From positions 17,856,001-17,920,000 of the forward strand of contig OX485803.1 in assembly GCA_950295325.1 (NCBI GenBank): a stretch of 64,000 nt of DNA. The letters are read 5' to 3'. Numbering within the stretch: the stretch's first letter is position 1; every line of letters starts with the position of its first letter. The DNA comes from Polytrichum commune (lineage: Eukaryota; Streptophyta; Polytrichopsida; Polytrichales; Polytrichaceae). Under the pieces are notes generated by a model. It saw nothing but the letters and a program-made list of their open reading frames with translations, was not told the origin of the DNA and made no database searches. The position numbers were made by a program, and so were the translations under genes. Below are positions 50,436-63,100 of the stretch, piece after piece.

Positions 50436-53400
50436 CTGATGAGAGAAGAGTTGTGATGAATGGTATTTGTAAAGATTGGCGGAAAGGGAGTTAGGGCTAT
50501 TATTGATATCCGTCTATGTGCCACCCAAGAGCCCCGAGTATTAGCCTAAAGATATGTACTTAGGTCAACTAATTTCCCAATTTGAAGAAGGATGAATGGC
50601 TAAAATCCTCTCTTTTAAAAACTTTGTAGGCAAAATTTCCTACATGTTTTTTTATCACATAGGTTGATATCCTATGTTTTTAAATTGTCCATAGGCTCTT
50701 TGTCCTACACTTTCAAAATTTTATAGGCTAAGTCACAAATTTTGTAGGCTGCATTTACACTAGCCTTAGGCTCTTGGTGGACTATGATTCCCGTTTCATA
50801 AGTGCAACATAAATTTCAATTTCCTATGTCTCATGTCAGGTTCCTATGTATGTTGGAAACCCTAGCATATACGCTCATGTTCGGGTGTGTTTTCCTTCCA
50901 CAAGGCTAGGGTGCATATAGTCTAATTAAATAAGAACTTTTCAACATGACCAGTGTCTCTGCTTGACTTTTGGTAGTTGTCCACGTCCTTCTATTGTTTG
51001 CAAGTTTGTGTTGGAAAGTGGCGGTAAGTTATAACTTAATGGACTCTCTCCGTTTTGGGTGTATGCTCAACCAGGGCCTATTATGGTCAGAGACTTCGTA
51101 ACATTGTTCAAATCTATAACAATGCTTTGTAGGACTGACAATATTTCACGGAATAATCTTTGATATTTCCCAATCTCGAGTTGAATATGGAATATTTTGT
51201 GGAATATTGTTAGTCCCGTGTAACATTGTTATGGATCTGAATAATGCTATGTAATGGGAGCGGGTTCTGCTAACTTGTGTTGATAAGAGCATGTCTGACA
51301 ATCACTGTAAACTGAATGTCCCAATAATCGGCTTTCGCAGTTTGTTGGGGCCAAATTTCCCATACACATTAGAGTTATCCTTGATGGTCCTCAAAGAGGG
51401 ATGAAAACATGGGTTTGGTTCTTCTTTGAGACATGTTTCTATTAACAGTCGTTAGGTCGTTGTATTTTGAAGTCTATTTTGAAAGTTGGATGGAAATCTT
51501 TTGAACTTTCTTTTGTCATCTCAAAATATTTAAGAGATTTTTAGAATTTGAACTGAAGTATGCCCATGGGACCCAATGTAATGAATATCTACTAAGTTCA
51601 CATCAAACTCTATACAAACCTAGCCAAAATCCCAAGTGTCCTTGGCATGAACCACCTAGCCACAAGGTACTCCCCAAGACTCTGATTCCAAATACATATA
51701 TTGGAGAAACATAAAATGGGTACCTCTTAGCCTTGAAAGGTCTTATATACCTCCCCATCATGCCCAGTTGCTTTCTAAAGTTGAGGGACAATCGAAACTT
51801 CAAATAGAAGTATTTTCTCTTTGAGCCTTAGAATTTTAGGACCTCCCAAAACCTTCTTAATTTTGTGAAATTTATGCAACTAATACCTTAGTCTACATTA
51901 ATTCTTAGCTAAACTAGGTTTATCTCGATTTATCTTAGCCAATCATACACTACATGTTGTGAATCTCGGATCGACCTATGCGAGGGTAGCTTGGCCCACC
52001 CTTCCTAGTAGGACAAACTAGAAAGTTAGGGTTTAATACCTTGACACCATTTTTTTAAGGGTTAATACCTACTGAGAATGAGTTGTAGACACAAATCTTA
52101 AACCCTAAACCCTAAACATTAGGGTGGGCTCTAGTAAACAATTGGGTCCATGCTAATAGGACTATTTATTGTACACTATTTTGTCTAATTAGTGTGAATT
52201 ACCATTTGGAATTACGTGAATTATCATTTTTTCCATCAATTAAATTATATCATATCCTTCGGTGTGCATACTAACTACTTACTTTATTTGGGTAAAAAAA
52301 TGACACTCCTAGTTAAGAGTTCTAGCAGCACATAACTCCAAATGCTAACCCACATTAATTAAACAAAAACATTGTAGTGATCCTTTCCAACTTGGTTTAG
52401 AATAAACCGCTAGATTCAATCGATATTGTTTGTTGTTGCTCAACAATGACAATTGAGGTGGTCAAGAAAACCTCGACATAACTCAAACTCTTCTCATATT
52501 GGTTTGGTGACCTTTAAGCTTCCCTCACCCATGTATTTGCAAATTAATGTGTCTTTGGATAAGAATGGGATTACGGCAAGTCATGGCTTGTGATGATCTT
52601 GGCCCTATGTATGTATACATTGAGTTCGATTAACAAAACCATTTTCCACAACAAAAAAACAATAGCTAAATGCCCCTCCTCGACACATTATAGACAAGAC
52701 GACATAAGCTCTCAACAAGTACCATCTTGGAAAACTAATTCTCGGTAGTTATCTTTAAGCTTGCTCCACCAAAGCCGGGGTCTATCTCTCAACAAAAATA
52801 ACATGGTGTTTACCTACTCTTTCTCAATGAACTTTCCATGAAACAAAATGACTAGAATCACCCAAAATGATAGTAACGACTTTAGGCTTGATGTTCACCC
52901 TAGAGAAATGTGTGGAGAAATGTGAGGAAATAATAGGCGAAGGACCATTGTTTCTCTAGGCGCTTAGGGGGTTAAGCCTTAGCGCCATGAGTGGTAGAAT
53001 GAACATTTCTTGAATGGGGTTATAAAGTAGCATTCCAAGGGATTCTCTTAAACTATCACTCAAGAGAAATTTAATGAGTTGTTATCAAACGATCACATCC
53101 ACGAGGTTCAAAATACAAAAGAAAATCTTATGGTCCTTCTAAAACAAATTTAAGAGTGAGAACTTTGAATTTTTTTTCATAACTGCAAATTTTTTTTTTT
53201 TGATAAGGAACTTGATAACACTAGCTAAACTTATTATTTTTATAGAGTAGTGGAAGATTACAAACATGATGTGATCACAAAGTGATCACATCATCTACAT
53301 CTCACAAGGTTTACATAATAACCATTCATAAATTTTCAGAATTGAACTTTCGAAACATAACATTGTTTAGTTCAGTGACCATGTTGGGTGGGGCCATGAA

Positions 53401-53523
53401 TATGTCATATGAGGTGCTAAGATTATACCTTACGGATGCTTGTCAGTAATTAAGTAGATTCAAGCTAAAAAACAAGTGAGGTTTGAGTGAGCATTGTCAT
53501 TGAAAATTATCATAATGAAACAA
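50433..53523. other. Gene-free spacer with a telomere-like patch
   Basis: 52099-52117 is TAAACCCTAAACCCTAAAC, two and a half plant telomere units. 52155-52164 repeats the end of the 5940-6262 MITE. No gene recognised. Confidence 0.35.
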
Positions 53524-53838
53524 CTAGTAGTTTAATAAAGTTATGAAGCGATGAACAATTTCAGAAGCTACATTGGAAGCTAAATCTTGCCTCTTTGGGA
53601 GCAAGATCCGATCATTGTAATTGAGAGTCCATTTAAAAAAGGATGTTAATGGATTAATGTAGCTTATGGCCCAATTTTGGAATTTGGTGTGTCTTAAACC
53701 TTGAACACCGCCCTTATTTATGGTGAAGGATTGAAGATACGAATAAACGATGCGGATGGGAATAATTACATCTACCCATCTATCCATCTTCAGCGGGATT
53801 TTGTGAGGTCCAAAGTTGGCGGTCGTCGTCACCGGCAC
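53524..53838 (-). pseudogene. Possible LINE post-RT fragment
   Basis: About 100 codons open on the minus strand. NKGGVQGLRHTKFQNWAISY resembles the GG-x-GL ... A-x-x-x-W region that follows the reverse transcriptase in L1-type LINEs. It is not alignable by eye with the LINE family at 36-45 kb, so it could be a different element or an unrelated relic. It ends just upstream of RBFA. Confidence 0.25.
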
Positions 53839-54544
53839 TTGATGATCGCCATAGCCATCGTCAAGTCGATTACCCAGCTCTGTTGCTCGCCCCTGGACCC
53901 ACTCGCTGCAGATTCATGTGACGACCTTTTTCCCCACGACTCTTTTAATCCTAATTTCATCGGAAACGGTGCTCTGTAGCCACTGTGTCGTGCTCAGGTT
54001 TGTTTGTTTTTGGAATGATGCTTGGTTCCACTTTATCATGCCCTTTAGAGATGAACTTCGCAGTCGGAATTCTCTGCTGTGTGTTGCCTTGCAATCTCAA
54101 GCCCTAATTTATCAATCATCACATGCATTTGCTCTTCCTGTGTCAGATCGCATTTCAATTCCAGTGAGCTACTTCAAGTGCATTGTTGTGGATGCCTACC
54201 AATAAGTTATTCCATTCATCTAGTTGGAGACTTGGACAGGAGTTGATCTATATCCATTCATCTAGTCGTCCATTCGTTTATTTCATGAATTCTTCTCCCT
54301 CCTCTGCTTCAAAGCCATTGCCACTGCCTTCGCTATTTCTGCACTTTCTTTGCACATCAACCGTCAAATTTCAGTGCATTACCACACCTAGTTGGAATTG
54401 GCGATGTTGTAAATTGTGAGCTGAATAGGTTGGGTTGAAGCACTTGAATTGATTGTGTCAGGTCAAGATTGCGAGGTTGAGTATCGGGGGGAGCTACAAA
54501 AGCAGAGGTCTCCTGAGGTTGAATTTGGTGGAAGCTGCCTGGCG

Positions 54545-57500
54545 ATGGCAGCCTGCGTTGTTCAGGGGGTTTTAAGTTCGCGTCTCCTTGTGCCTGGGGC
54601 GCAAGCATTGCTACCGCAACATTCGTCGCTTTCGTGCGGTAGGGTTTTAGAGGAACCCTATCACCATAGTTCGGTTAGGGTTTACTCTAGGGCCTTAACC
54701 TCCGATGTTTCGTCCAGCGGCATCGAAAGGTGTACATCGGCTCCGAGGATTGGCGTCAGAGGCAGGTCACGGCCGGTCAGTATGCCATTCCTGCTCATTA
54801 GTTTCCTTCCTTTTTCTGGCTTTGTTCTTTAATTGCGCTGTGTCCCAGGTATGACCAGAGGTGGTCATAAGCAGTGTTGGACTGGTATATAGGTGAATGT
54901 ATGGTATCAAGATACGATATCAGTAACCGTAGTAAAGAATCTACACCAACAATGTACTGCCAGACATATATTGATACCTGATGGGTATCACAAGATGATA
55001 ACATCGCCAAGAATTCTTGGTGCCCAAGTAAATTCATTCATTAGGAAGGTGAAAACACCAGCAAACAACTCTATAGCCTTTAGATGACTACTTTTAGACG
55101 ACTGGAACTCCGGAAATGTCATCAGAAACCCTGAATTAGTCTAGTGGGTCTAGTTGGAATAAATCTCGGTCCTCATTCTTAACGGGGGTTTGTTTCTACT
55201 GGAACTTCTTCATACATTTGAAGAAGTCCACATAGACACCACGAAGCCCCAGCCATGACAACATCTTTGTATACCCGAGTTATTTTCTGAGTCAATACCA
55301 TCCTGATACCACGTTGATACTTGGGTAATTTTACCTAGGTATGAAGCTTCTTGCATGGTGTGTAGATCCCGAATGGTATCAAAAACAAAAGTATCCTCAA
55401 ATACTTGTACTCTACTGGTATCAAAGAATGTAAAGTCTGATTATTTAAAACAGTCCAACACTGGTCATAAGCACATTCAATCGGTAGGTTACCAATCAAA
55501 CTCAGTGTAGGTGTGCAAATGTATGAAAATTGGAGGCAATTTCTACTTTATATCAATTCAATTTGTGTAACCTCCTTTAACGAAAGCAGGCATGCCGTTT
55601 CCTTAACTTTGAATGCTATGTTCTTGCATTATGCGATGAATGATGACTTGCATTTCTTCCTAGAGAATGATAATTCATTAAGGGAGCATGACTTATTATC
55701 ATGCTTGGATTTCCATGGCCCAAGTATAGTCTTTTATTCATGTTTGATTTTGTACATGTACATATTTTAGGATAACTTATGATTTTATATTTGAATTACG
55801 ATATTCTTCGTTGTTGATATTCATATAACGGTTCCATGACATTCGATCCACTAAAAGAACTAGGCTGAAAGGTTATGAGAGTTGAATACGTGCTTGGGGC
55901 CTCAAGATTGAGGCAACTGTTGAGGGAGGGGGGTGTTTCTCAAGGCCAGAGACTCGCTTGGGGCCAGGCTGACCTGCTTCAGCACGATGTATCTGTCAAA
56001 GAGTTTGCTAGTTTGTGTACTTTCATGAGCCTGAATTTCAGGGATGTCTTCAGGCTTCCAGATAGGATTGCTATGATCTGCTTATCCAGTTTTACTCAAA
56101 CATGGCAAATGGAGTTGTTGACTCATGGAAATGTGGATTTGGTTGTGGGCAGGTAGTGTGCATGGCACACCCGAGGAGGGTTAAGATGGTGCAGCAGCAG
56201 ATACATAGGGAATTAGCTGACATGCTTTTGCATGACAGTGTGCTACAACAGGCTGTTCTTCCAGAATCTGGTCTTGGAGCAGATATGTACCTTTCGTCAA
56301 TGGCCACCATAAGTGATGTGGAGATTTCAAATGATCTTCAGGTTCTATTTAAACTTCCTTGGATGTCTTCATGCTTGAATGTCATAATGTAGGTTATTAT
56401 GCAAGTTAAGAATAAGCATTGAATTTGTACAGAAATTCTATGTCTTTTGGCCAATAGTTAGAAGATATTGGCTGCATGGTGCTGTAGATAAGAACTGTAA
56501 ATGTGTCATATGCGAATGTGGTTTTGTTTTGGACGTCATGTTGTGAAACTCGTACCATTGTCATCATCACATTTGCTTAGTTGTTGATCACAATATCTGA
56601 CATTATCCTTTCATTGATGAGAAAGGAGGACATGGGGGCATTGTTGTATTAAAACATGCCATGCCTGCAGCATGTAGTAATGCCTTTCTGGGGCAGCAGA
56701 GTGTGTAGAGAACGATCTGTTAGATTTGTTGATGGCTGAGATTGTTGTTGTAGTCTTCCGTTCAACTGAATTGTGATTTTTCTGCTTGGCTGTTGATTGT
56801 GGTGAAATGCTTTATATGCAGGTTGCCAAGGTCTTTATCTCTATTTATGGTGATGAAAGGGAGCAGGAGATTGCTTTGGAAGGATTGAAATCAAAAGCTA
56901 AGTATGTGCGCATGGGCCTTGGCAAGCGCATGAGTCTACGTATGACTCCAGAAGTTCGATTTGTGAAGGATGATTCTTTGGAAAGGGGAAGCAGGGTAAT
57001 TCTTGTACCCTCATTCAATTCTCATTACATGCATAAAACACCATTTTTAATCAGGGCAAGCCTCTCCTGAAGAGGTTGATGAAGTACTGTATTGAAGTAG
57101 GAAAGGAGAATATTGGAGCACACACCTGCAGGGCCTATGCCTGATCGTCGTTATTATTTGTCTCACAGTTTGAACGCAATTGTTATTGATATCTATTTCG
57201 GAAGGTATGTTAGAACCTGAAGGTTTCTTGACTTTTTTTCCTTCCACTAATTTCTTCTCTGAGGTTATCACTTGATTGCACAGGTACTTGATCTCCTCGA
57301 CAAGGTCAAACAAGACAGAGAACGGAAGGAACGAGGGGAGACAGCTCCGAGTCAGCCTATAACTTCATTAGATGATGAAGACTATGATGTCGATTTCGAT
57401 GAGGAGGAAGAGGTAGCAAAGCCACGAACAAAGAAAAAGTCAAAAGCAAAATCTGCTGCAAAATCTGCTGCAAAAGCTCCACTCAAGAATGCCAAAGTAA

Positions 57501-57583
57501 TTGAAGATAATATGGAGTGGGATGACGAGGAATTCAGGGACCTTGATTTTACTGATGACGAGAACATTATATTTATCAAGTAA
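54545..57583 (+). CDS. RBFA: Organellar ribosome-binding factor A (RbfA)
   Basis: Maturation factor for the small organelle ribosomal subunit and its 16S rRNA, most likely in the plastid. Exons 54545-54775, 56153-56341, 56822-56995, 57284-57583; every intron is GT-AG and phase 0; 297 residues. The first 75 residues are rich in Ser, Arg and Val with few acids, as in a transit peptide. The core begins VVCMAHPRRVKMVQQQI, continues ADMLLHDSVLQQAVLPE and SNDLQVAKVFISIYGD, and closes with MTPEVRFVKDDSLERGSR and a VLDLLDKV helix, the KH-like RbfA fold in full. A C-terminal tail of about 80 residues alternates acidic runs with a Lys/Ala stretch and ends DENIIFIK; a similar ending occurs in plant RBFA. 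I chose the ATG at 54545 because the frame before it has no other ATG. Intron 1 holds a hAT-type element. Confidence 0.93.
54872..55463. mobile_element. Non-autonomous hAT-type element in RBFA intron 1
   Basis: 592 bp element with perfect 13 bp terminal inverted repeats, CAGTGTTGGACTG at 54872-54884 and its complement at 55451-55463, and a perfect 8 bp target duplication GTCATAAG at 54864-54871 and 55464-55471. CAGTG ends and 8 bp duplications are diagnostic of hAT transposons. The interior has many GGTATC/GATACC words and no transposase. An arm of the T1 family (55085-55255) sits within it. Confidence 0.85.
55085..55255. mobile_element. TIR repeat family T1, partial copy nested in the hAT element
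   Basis: Shares TTTTAGACGA, TAGTCTAGTGG-like sequence and the end ACATAGACACCACGAAGCCC with 33935-34120. Its opposite end is not recognisable. Confidence 0.5.
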
Positions 57584-58759
57584 AAGCTTTTTAAAACATC
57601 TAATATGTCACCAAATTGGATTCAACCAATTCAGACGTGTACTTGAAGTTGACACATGGACTCTCTCCTAGGGTCTGAAACATATTATTTCATGTTGCAG
57701 CTGGACCATGACTTGCTTTTGCCATTCCTTCAGTCCACTGGTGATCTCTCTTCCTATTAGAAATACGATGGGGCTAATTTTGGTGTACTTGAAGGTAAGA
57801 CATGGGCTCTAGCAGGTTCTGAAACAATGATTTGAAGATTGCCCCTAGTTTGAATTAACATGGAATCAATACCTTTTTGTAGTTTCAAAGGGGAATCAAC
57901 ACCTTTTTGTAGTTTCAAGGTGAATCAATGCCTTCACGATTTTGTGAAGATTGTCAGCCATCATTGATGAGGTGGCTGACATTGATGGGATCCTTGCTTG
58001 AATTTCCAACATCACATCCCTTTTTAATTAGTCCAATTAGCAATATGTCATATTATGCATATATGTATAATTCTTGCAGCCTGCTTTTGCATAAGAGACA
58101 CATTTGACATGTAACACATTGCCTTCTGTAATTTGAAGCATTGAAAGTCAACCTTGGAGGTCATGGATGTCATGAAAGTTCAATTGGATGGAGATGATCT
58201 ATGACCTCAGGCCAACCTCAGCTAGGTGCATCTGTATTGATTTGTGGCCTATTCCTGACACAAAGGTATAATGGGACACAAAGCATATGTTACATGTTTT
58301 CTTAAACACAAATCATCAAAGTGAAGGCATAGCATGACCTATTCGTGCACAGTGCATGTCCTTGATAACATGCAATGATGAGGACATGGGAGTGGAGGCT
58401 CCAATATCAAGATGAATTTGTCAATTTTACATATTAATGAAGCATATGTAAGATATTACGAGTTAGTGTGGCATATCACTAGCGGTCCCCCATTCTCACA
58501 ACCAAGAGAATTCATGCAAGGCCATAATATTTTATTCAAGAGGCAATTTATTCCATGCAGAAGGTGAGGCACAACCTAGATGGGTAGCATCAACGGATGA
58601 TCTTATATGAGTACAATATAGTTAAGATATTCCAACTTAAGTTGAGTTGCATAGTCTTTAAAACAACCTTGAGAGGCAAGAGTCCAACAAGATAATTGGA
58701 ACGTAGGTAAATTGAGGATTTATACATGATGCTTACTATGTAAAATATGTGAGTCTTAT
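57584..58759. other. RBFA 3' flank and spacer
   Basis: 57840-57930 has a short direct repeat around CACCTTTTTGTAGTTTCAA. No other gene or element recognised. Confidence 0.3.
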
Positions 58760-59100
58760 GTGGTCACTCTTCGTATTACTTAGACACCTATATTTGAATG
58801 CCATATTATAGTGCTTGTGCTTAAGAACAAACATCAAAAAGCACATATTATAATGAGATTGGACTATGAGCTCAAAATATGACACCGTTCTAAATTCACT
58901 AATCAACATAATTTTTTGTGTGAGGAATCTATGTGATTATTTGAGAAGAGAGCATCTTCACTTTGACCTCCTAAAAGTTTTGCATCTCAACTCGATTTGG
59001 AAACTCGAAATGACAATCTTCGTGATTCATCACAATTTGCTAACCAAGGGAGGCAACTCCCTATCTGATGCAACGGCCACATTTGTCTTTGGAAGTTGCT
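58760..59100 (+). repeat. Copy of the 350 bp dispersed repeat family
   Basis: Begins TGTGGTCACTCTTCGTATTA and proceeds through ATGAGATTGGACTATGAGCT and TTTTGCATCTCAACTCGATT. A frame of 97 codons runs through it but is not kept in the other copies. Confidence 0.6.
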
Positions 59101-59285
59101 CATGCCAGAGATGCTACTTAGAGAAGGAGTTTCGGGAAACATATGGAGAACAGACATAGTCGAAGACTGGACTTGAAGAGATTGGCATCGTTTTCATGTC
59201 TATCCTGAAGTCCTGGTGACCAATGATGAGAATTAAGAATCTACCAGAGTTCGAGGCAGATTTTTGCGTCGGTTGTGAGGTATGC

Positions 59286-60130
59286 GAACACTTGGAATTG
59301 GGTTTTGGTGGATTCTTTAGCTGGTTTGCGTTGCATCACAAACCTAAATTCATATAACAAACCACGACATTGAATGAATGCCTATCAAACAGACAGAGGA
59401 TTGTAATTTCAATCCTTTGTTTCTACATTTTCAAGTGGCAAGAACTAAAAGGTTGAATTATGGTTTGAATCAATGTTGAACGAATCATTAGCTCAATGTC
59501 GATGAGTTAGCAATTAAAAGATATTTGATCACGAAGCCAGGTATGTATTATCAACACTGACTCATCAACATCAAACCCTGGTTATTGCATATTGAGATGT
59601 AGGCATTGTGGTGAGGATTTTTGTGTGGTTATGTCATTTAGGGTAAAAACGCAGAAACAACGTTGCTCCACTCTTGAGTGGCAATTGAGTGGGTAAGATC
59701 AAGAGCTCTACCTATGTCACATTGTTGACTCGGTGAAGAGTGCCGATGAAATTGCAGGCGCGGCGAATTTGGAACATTCAGAATTGGGTTTTGAGACTTG
59801 ACGGTGGATTGTTTAGCTGGACCATCAAATTCATAAATCATCAACGTTGATTCAAATCGATTCAATCACATCAAACTACAACTTCGAATTAATGCCTATC
59901 AAAAAGAGTGTTGTAATTTAATCCTTTATTTCTTCTTTTTTCATAGTTGCATAAAAGTATGGATTGAAAGAATGTTGAATCTATCATCAGCTCAATGTTG
60001 ATGAGTTAGCACTGAAAAACATTTCAAACCCTGAAGGGTATGTATCATCAACATTAAACCCTGGTCATTGCATTTTGAGATGTTGGCGTTGTGGTCAGGA
60101 ATTAGTGTAGCTGTGCCATTTAGGGTAATG
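59286..60130 (+). repeat. Tandem duplication directly upstream of HPPK-DHPS
   Basis: Two successive units, about 59286-59645 and 59772-60125, offset by about 490 bases. They share GAATTGGGTTTTG, AATGCCTATCAAA, the CTCAATG-T-GATGAGTTAGCA block, GTATGTAT-ATCAACA, AAACCCTGGT and CATTTAGGGTAA. The second unit ends about 60 bases before the start codon, so the duplicated DNA is the gene's own 5' region and probably includes the promoter. Confidence 0.65.
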
Positions 60131-60187
60131 TTGAATTGGTGAAATTTGCAGGCCCTTTGAATCTGGTGGCGGAAGGAGTAAGTAGCG

Positions 60188-63100
60188 ATGCAGGGGTTGA
60201 AGAATCAGGGCAGGGGCCCATGGCAGGCCCTCCTCCGGCAATGCAGCAGCAACCGCTACATTGCGCAGAAATACTTTTGTTCATCACAAAGGGAAGGCAG
60301 TGAGCTGTCCTCCCACCAATTCGCACCCGAAGAAGAGGTGGTGATTGCACTGGGCAGCAACATTGGTGACAGAGTGGGCAATTTCAACCGAGCCTTGAAG
60401 CTGATGTCTAATTGTGGAATCCAAGTAACCAAACATGCTTCTCTGTATGAAAGTGCCCCAGCTTATGTGACCGATCAACCTTTTTTCCTGAATTCGGCCG
60501 TCTCCGCCAGATGTAGTCTCAGCCCACATGCGTTGTTGGCGGCTCTCAAGCATATTGAGAGCGAGCTTGGTCGCGATTTTGGAGGAATCAGGTAAATTTG
60601 TGGGCTGCCAGGGAAATATCATCAGGTCCTCGTTTTGCAAGGAACAGACATCTGCAATTCAAAACAGGGTACATTGAAGCCATGCGCCGTGAAGGAGCCA
60701 TTTGGAAGGGTTTAGGATTTAGGGTTTAGGTTGCAGTAGCCAAATAAGGAATGTGGTCCTCATGTGGTCACTCTTCTTAATCAGATACCTATGTTTGCGT
60801 GTTACATGATAAGGCTTGTAGTTAAGATTGGTCACCAGAAAGACACATGTTAACATGAGATCGGACTATGTGCTCAAAATGTAGACACCCATTTTAAGTT
60901 CAATAGTGAGCACAATTGGGAGGGCCTATGTGATCACATAAAGAGTAAGAGAATCTCTCTGACCTCTTATAACTTCTGCATCTCAATTCTGATTCTAAAC
61001 TAGAAATAACAATCTCTGCAATTTGGAATTGCTAATGGGATGATACAATTCTGTATCTGATCCTACGGCCAAAATTGTCAGTGAAGTTGGAAGTGCCCAC
61101 AATAGGGTCACATAGCTTAGATGCCTTAAACATAGAAGGCAGTCAAGCTAGGGGTAATTGTTGGAAAAGGAGGGGGGTTTTAGATTCCTGACATGAAAGT
61201 GTTGATGGTTGCAGTAGCCAAATAGGGTCTGTGGGCCTTATGTGGTCACTCTTTTTAATCAGACACCTATTTTTGAGTGGTATATGGTAGCCTTGTAGTT
61301 ATGGCAAACTTGTAGGTAAGAACAGGCACCAAAGAGACATATGTTACTATGAGATTGGACTATGGACACCATTCTAGATTCGATACATCATAATTGGGAG
61401 TTCTATGTGATCATTCAAAGAGAAAGAGAATCTTCACATGATGTAAGTCGAAACGACAGTCTTTGTGATTCATCGCAATTGCTAGCTGGATGAGACAATT
61501 CCCAATCCAATCCATCGTCCAACAGCGTATGTGGAGTTGGAAGTGCCCATAATAGGGCCACATACCTTAGCATGGATGAGCTGAAAGAATTATCTGTGGG
61601 TGCTATGTGTGTATTTAGGTATGGCCCAAGACCACTGGATTTGGATATTATCTTTTATGGTACCCGGACAGTCAATACCGAGACACTGCAAATTCCACAC
61701 AGCCGATTCATGGAACGTCCCTTTGTTTTGGCTCCCGTGGCAGATCTACTTTGTGGTCAAGGTATAAATTCGCCAAATCATTGGTCCCAGCACAATTGCA
61801 CAGGTGGAGGGGTTGCAAAGGCATGGAATACACTTGGGGGGGAGGATTCAATTGGGAGTGAGGACCTTCGGAGGGTCATCCCTATTGGCAGTCAGGTTCT
61901 AGACTGGGCAGCTAAGACGCACGTGATGGGAATTTTGAATGTGACACCAGACAGCTTCAGTGATGGTGGACGGTATGCATGCTCTTCTTCCTCTTCCTGT
62001 TTCTTTCGATTTCTTGAAGTGAGTGTAGTTGAGGTTTGGACCCCATTTTAACTGCACTACGATTCTTTCATTTACACACCAGGTGTAGTTGTAGTTGAAG
62101 AATGGATTTGACCTCAATTATCGTTCTTCCCATTGGTGCAAGCTGTGGAGTGAAGAAAAACAATTTATAGTTTCTAGTGAAAAGCTTATGTAAGAGTAAT
62201 TGCCTCCTACAAATCCTCTCCCATGCTTTGGCCTTGAAGTTTTCTCCTGGTGCCACATAGTAACTACCAACAAAATAAAACCAAAGAACGTAAACTACAT
62301 CGATCACAACCCACTCCCAATCACACCTTACACCTTGTATAGTTGTTGTGCAAGGTAGAGTATTTGTGGTTGTGGTTGTTGTTGTCAATTTTTATCCTTC
62401 CTTATCTCTCAAAAACAGAACCAAAGAAACGTAGACTGCAACCATCAACCTCCAGAACAGTGGTTATGTGTAAACTCTGCTTGAGTTGCATCCAGCTGGG
62501 TGAAATACTTGTGGTATGTTGATGTTGTTTGTCTACTTAGGGAGGGAGCAATGTTGACAGTTGAGTAGGCAGTCAGCGTGACATTTGTAGTCATAGTTGT
62601 GACAGTTACACGTGCAAATAACTTTTTAACTCTTATGCGAGGTACAGATGGTATTGAAAAACACAAGATTGTTTGCATAGGTTTATGTCTGTGAAAGATA
62701 GGGCATAACATGCTCATTCCTCTTCCTATTTCTTTCACTTTCTTAATGCACTAAGAGTTTTCTTGAGTTGCATCCATCTGGGTTAAATGCTTGTTTGAAT
62801 GCTGAAATCGTTCATCTAGTTAGGGAGGAAGCAATGTTGACAGTTGAATGTGTGGTCATCACTCCATTTGAAATTTGTAGTAATAGTTGTGATAATTACA
62901 TTTGCAATTATGTAATTTTTTACTTCAATGCAAGGTACAGAAGGTATTGAACAACACAAGGTTTTGTTTGCATTGCTTTATGTCTCAGTTGCGCTCTCAC
63001 ATGCCTGTTCCTCTTCCCAATGGTTTCACTTTCTTACTCAATGCACTGGGAGTTTTCTTGAATTGCATGCAGCTGGGTAGCCTGAAATTGTTCATCGAGT

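Noticed and set aside
55875..56156. 94-codon plus-strand frame in RBFA intron 1
   Set aside because: It ends at the intron 1 acceptor, shows no domain, and exons 1 and 2 join in phase without it to give the conserved VVCMAHPRRVKM sequence.
58866..59159. 97-codon frame downstream of RBFA
   Set aside because: Lies in a copy of the 350 bp repeat and is broken in all other copies.
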